Source: Valencia hispanica
Lineage: Eukaryota; Chordata; Actinopteri; Cyprinodontiformes; Valenciidae
Direction: 5' to 3'
Length of the DNA: 64,000 bases
NCBI GenBank assembly: GCA_963556495.2
Contig: OY747716.1
Coordinates: 33,101,818 to 33,165,817, forward strand
The translations under genes and the position numbers were made by a program. The stretch's first letter is position 1, and every line of letters begins with the position of its first letter. Positions 57,384-64,000 of this stretch are shown one piece after another. The notes beneath the pieces are model-generated. The model was not told where the DNA came from. It ran no database searches and was given only the letters and a program-made list of their open reading frames with translations.

Positions 57384-59837
57384 ACTGATGGTGTTTTAAG
57401 CGTAGTACATTGTGTCGGTCTGCTCTTGTTGTTTTCTGATGGTGTGTTTTTTTTGGTAGTTTTTCTCCAGAATAGCTCATAGTTAAAATCTGACCACAAT
57501 GATTAATGTGTTGTTCATGCCCTGTGAACTCCTGGAATGGATTTGGTTAATAATAATCTACACAGATGGCCCACATTAATGCTGAAACAAGAAAACTTCC
57601 AAAAGATAACAAGACTACCATCCTCCATTGTGAGTTGTAAGTTGAGGAAGGTTTGATGGTGTCAAAAAGTGGATAGAAAGGAAACCCGCTCTTTGCAAAT
57701 GTGTGTGATTGTGTTATAATAGCTGACCTCTACAGCAGTGACCGAGATCCTCTGATCAATTTGTGAAGTCATTAAAACCACCAAATGTGGATGAAAAGAT
57801 TCAGTGTTGTCAGCGCAGAGTGCAGAGATCAGCTTTACACAAGCTTCATTATCAAGTACCACCATACAAGGGTGTGTGTGTGGATATGAATGCAGATGCA
57901 AGCTTTGTGTTGAAAATCAACACAAACCCTTATAAAAACAGACCCATTTTCTCCCCACACATCTTTTTTTGGTATTTTCCTTTGAACATGACCTGGCTGC
58001 AACATCAAACGAGGGGCTATTTGACTTCTAACTCATGTGTGGCTAAATCAGTTTTGTGCTCACATTGCTGTTTTGGGAAAAAAAATGAAAAGGAAACATT
58101 AATCAGGGAGTGTATCATGCATGGTTAGTGGCTGGGAAGGGCATATGGAGACTGTGATTACATCCTGAGTCCTAACACCAAGACAGGCTGTCTCACATCA
58201 CTAGTAAAGAGGAGCAGCTATTCCCAAAGCATATCTTGTGGTGGATGAATAATAACTCTGTAGAGAGCTGTGAAACCCTTTGGCTGTTTTCATTTTAACA
58301 GTGAAAATTTTCTTCTATGTGTTACCCGACCTTAGATTCTCTGAGATGACTATCGACATCACAGGCTTGTTGGCTGTTTCTCAGCTGCTTTCTACATGTG
58401 ACAAAAAAGGAGCCAATTCCATTCATCACTTGTTGCTTACAGAGACAACAAACTACATTAAATCCCACTTTCTTTAAATTCCGGTGATGAAATCTGACAC
58501 ATATACCACGCATCTCTTGAGCTACTTCATCATGTCATCTTCGGGAAGGAATTCATGCAGTGGAATGATTTCGAAAAAACAAAACAAAAAAGAAAAACAT
58601 CTGTTCTGTGTCTATAGCACCAGAATCCCACTGCAGGAGACGCTGGAGCCTCCAGCAGCGGAAGACGACAGACGAGGGCGGATAATTCATCAGGCATTCA
58701 AAGCTTCGTCAGGCAGCGAGACGGAGATGATGACTCTACCAACACTAATTGCAACCACAAAAATATTCTGCACAAGTTTTACTCCCTCTTGTCCATCCCT
58801 GTTTTGTTTTTAGTGTTGTCAACTCCCTCCCCCCTTCTCTCTCTCTCTTTCTCTCTCTAACTTAATTTCTCAAGTATGACCTTTATTCAGACATGTCTTC
58901 CTCATGCTTGATGATGGGACAAAATGTCACAAGTCAGGATGAAGTACACAATGTTTTGTTTCTTAGCAGTCATATAGTCAGGATATGTTGTGAATTAAAC
59001 ACTGTTTTCCATTTCTAAGCTTAAATGTGTATTTGAAATAATCTACATTTACAAGAATACGTACCGTCATTGATTATTTCACTGCAACTATATGTTTTGT
59101 TTTGTTTTTTTGGAAAAAGGCTACAAGGAGAAAAGCTTGACTCCAAAAAGAAGCATTTGTACAAACAGAAACACTGAGGAGTAAAATGACCACTGTTGAA
59201 AGAGGGGAATTCAGACTGCTTCTTCTCAAAAAAGACTTTGATCGTTGGGGATATTATCCGGGATATTATGTCACAGTCATGTGAAGTTACTTTGAGCAAC
59301 CAAAAAGGGAACAGCTGCTGAGTGATGTCATCTCATTCCTTACCAGGTCAAACAATTCAAGATGTTTTTAGGGACGTCCTTATCCCACCCCAAGAATCAA
59401 ACTGCGGCCACAGTCAAAGCAATATAAAATGACTGTATCAGAGTTTCTGACAATACTCTGATCTTATGTCATGAGATGTTTTTATGCTCTACATTCAAAG
59501 CATAATCAGCGTGAGCTAGACCTGAATTTACTGAAGACAGTAGTTGTATGTCAGATATTGCTTGAGAAACAACCTATAAAGCCATATTGAGACCTGCAGC
59601 CTAACATTTTGACCATGCTTTGATAGTAAAATCTAAAGACCGTCCTGTATTTTGACCGATTGCAATTCACATCCCTGACCACTTGGTACAGATGCAGAAT
59701 TCTAGTAACTGAATCACTCCCAAAATGATTCCAATGGTAACATCTGAGCATCATCCGGTAGCTGACAGCGCCTTGAAGAGTTACGGAGGCATGGAGAGCA
59801 TCCGTGACTGCACAGTACACAGACCGGCGGTAACAGA
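57384..59837. other. non-coding stretch
   Basis: No gene recognised. It contains a short (CT)n run at about 58835-58858 and several A-rich runs. Confidence 0.4.
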
Positions 59838-60065
59838 TTGCTAATGCCAAAACCACTGATCCAGAAGTCCTCGTTCAGAGAGTCTTGCAGAATTCTGATC
59901 ACTTCAATTGGAGGAACATTCTCTGATTTCAAAACTTTAGCTGAAGTGGGGCTCCTAATTCCATTCTCCAGTGTGGCATCAGAGCGTGGATTCAGCCTCC
60001 ATTATGTACAAGCGGCTGCACAGTTCAGCTCCACGCGAAGCGTTCAGGACAGACACAGCAGGTGA
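59838..60065 (+). pseudogene. probable hAT transposase C-terminal (dimerisation) relic
   Basis: A 75-codon frame includes LAEVGLLIPFSSVASERGFS, which resembles the conserved core of the hAT dimerisation region, where a Pro-x-Ser-Ser-x-x-x-x-Glu-Arg-x-Phe-Ser pattern is diagnostic. The expected following segment (Asn-Arg-Ile-Lys-Thr type) is degenerate here (LHYVQAAAQFSSTRS). No catalytic region or terminal repeats are visible nearby. It could also come from a domesticated hAT-related zinc-finger gene. Confidence 0.45.
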
Positions 60066-62519
60066 AATCCATGATGTGGGTTCTCTGTTCAGTTTTTTCA
60101 GATTGAATATTCATTGAAATGAATGAAAATTAAATACTACTGAATATGTTAACATTTTAAAAATTGACAGGTAAAAATGATGATCACATTTTTATGACCC
60201 CGCCAGTTAAAATGACTGACAATAAAAGATTGCTGTGCGACCTCTGGCTGAGACACAGTCACAATCCTATCTAGACTGTGAAATACTGATAAAATATAGG
60301 CTTTTATTTTTCCTTTCCTGCTCTTTAAAGCTACTTAATTTCCAGGTGTATGCATAGCATTACTTTTTCTTAAATTGTAGTATCAACTTAACTATAGTAG
60401 TATTGGATTGGAAAGCAGTATGCATAAAGCTAAATGACTTTCATCGGTATCTGGCACATAACATCTTGATCTGGAGATCCCTTGATATTCCTATCCCCCC
60501 GATTTTCATCAAGTCCTATTTAAAACCACCTCAAACTTTTCTTAAGCATCAGGGGAAATGTACCAAGTTTTATTCTTTCCAATTCACTTTTTCTTCTTTA
60601 CCTTTTCTAAGAAAGCCACTAGAATGCAGCTAATTAAAACAGGAAATACAACAGCATGTTAGTCCACGCTTAAAGCTTTGTTTTGCACTATAGGAGAACC
60701 TAAGGAACCCTGCAGGATCATGTCTTTAATCAAGAGTAAAAACAGCTGTTTGGCATTTTGAACAGCTTGCTAAGACCAGATAGATCAGCTCAAATGGTTA
60801 TCAGATGCAATCATCCTACCAGATTTTGCCATTTCACACCTTTCCTAAATCACCAGCAGCTGAAATGAAAAATAGTGAGTGACCCATCAATAACAGAATA
60901 TGTCTGCGGACTATAAAGCTTCATCCTCACTTTTATGTCTGTTTGATTTGTTTTCACAGAGCAGATAACTATAGGATGTACAGGCAGGATCTCATCTCAG
61001 CTTCTGGAAATTAATGCATTCACAGACAACGTCTGCTTGAAAGAGCTGGTAAAGAAGCACAAACTATCATACAGGGACTAAAGGTCTGACAACCCACTCT
61101 CCAGTATAGGCAAGCTGGTCCTTGTCTAGTTTGTTGACATAACCTGTAAATATTGTTGGAAACCTGAGATACCGGACCCCATGGTTTAGACTGCAGCTGT
61201 CCTGGCGTTAATGAAAGACGCGTCACTCTTTTACTCACTGAATGACCAACTATACACTCAGTCTACCCTTTTACATTGCTGAGGTAAAGTCCCCACATAA
61301 GAAAACAGATCAGACAGTAATGTTGGCAGCATTTAAATCTTAAATCTCAGACCTAATACCTAATCAGGTCCAATCCCACTTTAGTATCCCCGTCTTGTGT
61401 TTAGATGATGTAGTCAGAAATAGAGCTGTAAGAACAGAATGCAATATCATCTTCTACCAATGCGCTTGACACTGCAGCATATGAGATTAGATCAGCAGGT
61501 AACACAGTCTGCCGTGAATGTTTTGAACATGTCCAACAATTATGTAGCATGAGTGCTGCAACTCATGATGCCATATATACAGCACACGAGCTCCGCTAAT
61601 ATGAAATTTCCCCAAATGTCACAGCAGTGACCTATTTAATACATAATGTTATCTCTCTCTCTCAGTTAGCAATGCAAACACTCTGTCTGCGCTGATGAAG
61701 ATTGCCTCATCTCTAGTTAAATTTAAATCTGGTTAAGTTGTTGAACTGATGGCAGCATGACGTGTTTTCTGATCGATTTAGCTAGTAACTATGTGACCAC
61801 TTAGAGGCATTCACAGGCCATTCACCTTCATGCCCCATGTTTTTGCAGCTAAATTACCGTCCTTCCTCCTGACACAGCAAAACACTCAATCCACACTCTT
61901 CCATCCCAACACACACACTAAAAGAAATGGTACATTTCAACAGTAAAATACATGCTTTACAGATGTGACAACGTTGATGTTCCACAAAATGCATTTCATT
62001 TGGACACGTTTTAACACTTCAGTACGCCAACATACATGCAAAGATGAAAGAGTGTGACAGGAGCTGAATAATAGACGACAGCACACCAGCGGGAACATTT
62101 TTTTGGGAACTAATAAAAATAATTAGCTGCACTGACTCATGGGACTCAAGCCCCCCCACCCTCCTGCAAGTGGAAAATTGTGAAAAATAAGGGGTAGAAG
62201 CTGTAATATCAGATATGCAGTTTATCTGCAATTGTTAAATACATTTAAAAATGATCCTTTTTAAAACTATTTGACATACCCAAAATATTAAATGTAACCA
62301 TTTTTTTTCAATACATGGAGATATTTAGCTATTCATTACTTGCTTAAGTACTAAATACCAGTTTCCCCTAATTCTGGTTTAGGGCAATTGTTCAACATAA
62401 GGGCTATTTATGATTTATAACTATTTTCTGCAACAACAACAACAAAAAAAGTATTATGAGGTGTTCCAATGCTTCTTGGAAGTTGGTATTTCCAACTTAC
62501 AAATAAAAGCCCCCAAATT
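60066..62519. other. non-coding stretch
   Basis: No gene or recognised repeat. Confidence 0.4.
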
Positions 62520-62870
62520 GAGTATGATATTTAGGACGTATTTCCGCCTTGGAGCGCAAAAATCTTTGCCCATAGACTCTCGTTAAAAGTTGAACATGCG
62601 CAGTTGCTCCTCTTAAATACAAGAGATAGGACGATTTGGGGCGCAGCGTTCTTGCGCCCCGAGGGTGCGGGATTTACTGCCACCCTCCCGCCGTGGGGCT
62701 GACATCAAGCCGACGTCACAGATGTCTGTCATACAGTGCAGCTGACTGCAGTGTTGCCAACTTAACGACTTTGTCTCTATTTCTAACGACTTTTCAGACC
62801 CCCTTAACGACTTATTTCCAGGAACAAACTTTGAACATGTTCCTTTAATGTATAAACTTTATAAGAAATC
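62520..62870. repeat. possible dispersed DNA repeat, CpG-rich
   Basis: GGGCGCAGCGTTCTTGCGCC and CCACCCTCCCGCCGTGGGGC contrast with the AT-rich surroundings. The following AGTGTTGCCAACTTAACGAC and the repeated 'AACGACTT' blocks (62761-62815) match a fish repeat type and the fragment near 10055. Boundaries are not defined. Confidence 0.35.
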
Positions 62871-64000
62871 ATCAGCGGTTTGAATTGCTAACAGCAGCTA
62901 GCCTGGTCACTGAGCACAACACTGGAAATCCTAGCAGTTAAGACTTGCACCTGGACCACAGTTAAGATGTGTGTGATGTCATTCCCAAGTGACTTTAGAG
63001 GCAAATGGAATATTGTCCATGGCGAGAATGATATGGACAATATTCCAAGAATGACAAGACAATATAGTAATAATATGATTTAGCAATTTAACACATCTAA
63101 CAGTAAATCTGATTGCTCAAAAATATTACATTGGACAGGGCTGCAAATTCATTTAAACAAAGGTGGATGAAATGTAATTTCCTATATTTATTTTTAAACT
63201 AAAAGATTAATATTAAGGAGTACTTGTCTTATAAATAATATATACTGTATTTCTTTTTCAGCTAGGCTTTAACTGAATAATTATATTCCTATGTCCAATA
63301 ATCGAGAGGGTATTCGTTGTAGATTTCCATTTACAGTTCTGAGCTTTCATTATTTTGAACTTCTTATAAACTGACGGTTTTAACCTGAAGTTATTTATCT
63401 TGTCTTAGAGAGACTTTGAAAAACTCATAAATCAGTATCAGATGATCACTGTAAAGAACAATGTATCTTCAGCAGTGGTCAAAGCAGGGTAATATACAAC
63501 AAAGAGCAGAAGGCAGCAATGAATTGTGTGCCATTAATGTTATTCCTGGGATCACATGTTTTATAAGCATGTGTATCAGAACAGAAGACGATGAAGACAG
63601 TGAAACTTGAGCGCATGTCACCTGCCACGAAGCAGCAGAAAATGGATTGGCTGAGTCAGAATGTGTATATTCCTGCTGAAGCTGCTGTTGTCTCCTTGGA
63701 CACATCAACCCCTCATGGCCCAAATGCAATCCGAGTTTGACCTGCACACAGCATCAGCATTTCTACCCTCTGCAGTCCAAACCAATGTTACTGACCTACT
63801 GACTTGAACACATAAAGACATGTATATGAACTGATGATTAATTGTTACAAATGCCTCTATTGTATCTCAACCCCGCCCGCCCAAATAACAACCCACAAAG
63901 GACTACAGATGCACTCTTCAAGGGCTTTGCAGTAAACAGGCAATTTTCCAGCCATGTCCTAGCTCACTTGTTCTGTCACTCAACCTGTCTCTATGGAGAT
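62871..64000. other. non-coding stretch
   Basis: No gene or recognised repeat. A short dyad (TGGAATATTGTCCAT and ATGGACAATATTCCA) lies at 63006-63047. Confidence 0.45.

Noticed and set aside
57763..58128. 121-codon plus-strand frame
   Set aside because: Composition (many Cys, His, Lys runs) and absence of motifs suggest a chance frame.
59551..59932. Minus-strand frames of 72-101 codons
   Set aside because: They overlap the hAT-like relic in antisense and show no domain.

Overview
This window looks like a stretch of teleost fish nuclear genome, probably from a spiny-rayed (percomorph-type) fish. The sequence is AT-rich, has no bacterial gene organisation, and carries repeat families typical of bony fish: a full-length Rex3/RTE-clade LINE, an L2-type LINE 3' fragment, several Tc1-like transposons, hAT, PIF/Harbinger and Tigger/pogo-like non-autonomous elements, a tRNA-Lys-derived SINE and many microsatellites. 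I cannot name the species from sequence alone.

Host genes are almost absent. The one convincing piece of a cellular gene is a first coding exon on the minus strand (27841-28303). It has a start codon in acceptable context, about 112 codons of Ser/Pro/Lys-rich sequence and a clean GTAAGT donor. The rest of that gene would lie towards lower coordinates, and I found no second exon, so 1-27840 may be largely its intron. A weaker plus-strand exon candidate lies at 42706-42854. Everything else is intergenic or intronic DNA, or mobile-element remains.

Layout. 0-3 kb: a large inverted repeat (868-1185), a short perfect hairpin (1420-1453) and a 5'-truncated L2 LINE. 3.9-4.3 kb and 11.4-11.9 kb: decayed Tc1 fragments. 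8.76-9.36 kb: a PIF/Harbinger-like element that still carries what looks like a MADF-type first exon. 10.74 kb: a 109-bp GGAA microsatellite. 13-18.5 kb: old dispersed repeats. 23.95-24.5 kb: an internally deleted Tc1. 27.8-28.3 kb: the host exon. 29.6-33.8 kb: a LINE cluster on the minus strand (an old RTE fragment, a full-length but broken Rex3, and a short second retroposon), with target duplications that let the empty site be inferred. 34.2 and 44.2 kb: two oppositely oriented copies of one Tigger-like element. 37.2-38.25 kb: an hAT-like element with an 8-bp duplication. 39.19-40.59 kb: a well-preserved Tc1/mariner copy with DD35E spacing, resembling the Traveler family. 41.3 and 45.25 kb: MITEs. 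53.1-54.95 kb: a Tc1 copy interrupted by a retroelement-like repeat, next to a SINE. 56.45-57.38 kb: an hAT-like element containing a 200-bp foldback. 59.8-60.07 kb: a probable hAT transposase C-terminal relic.

I found no undescribed biological system. The most informative content is the layering of insertions (target duplications, nesting, foldbacks) and the unidentified host exon. Family names and statements about missing segments come from memory of family consensus sequences, not from a database search.
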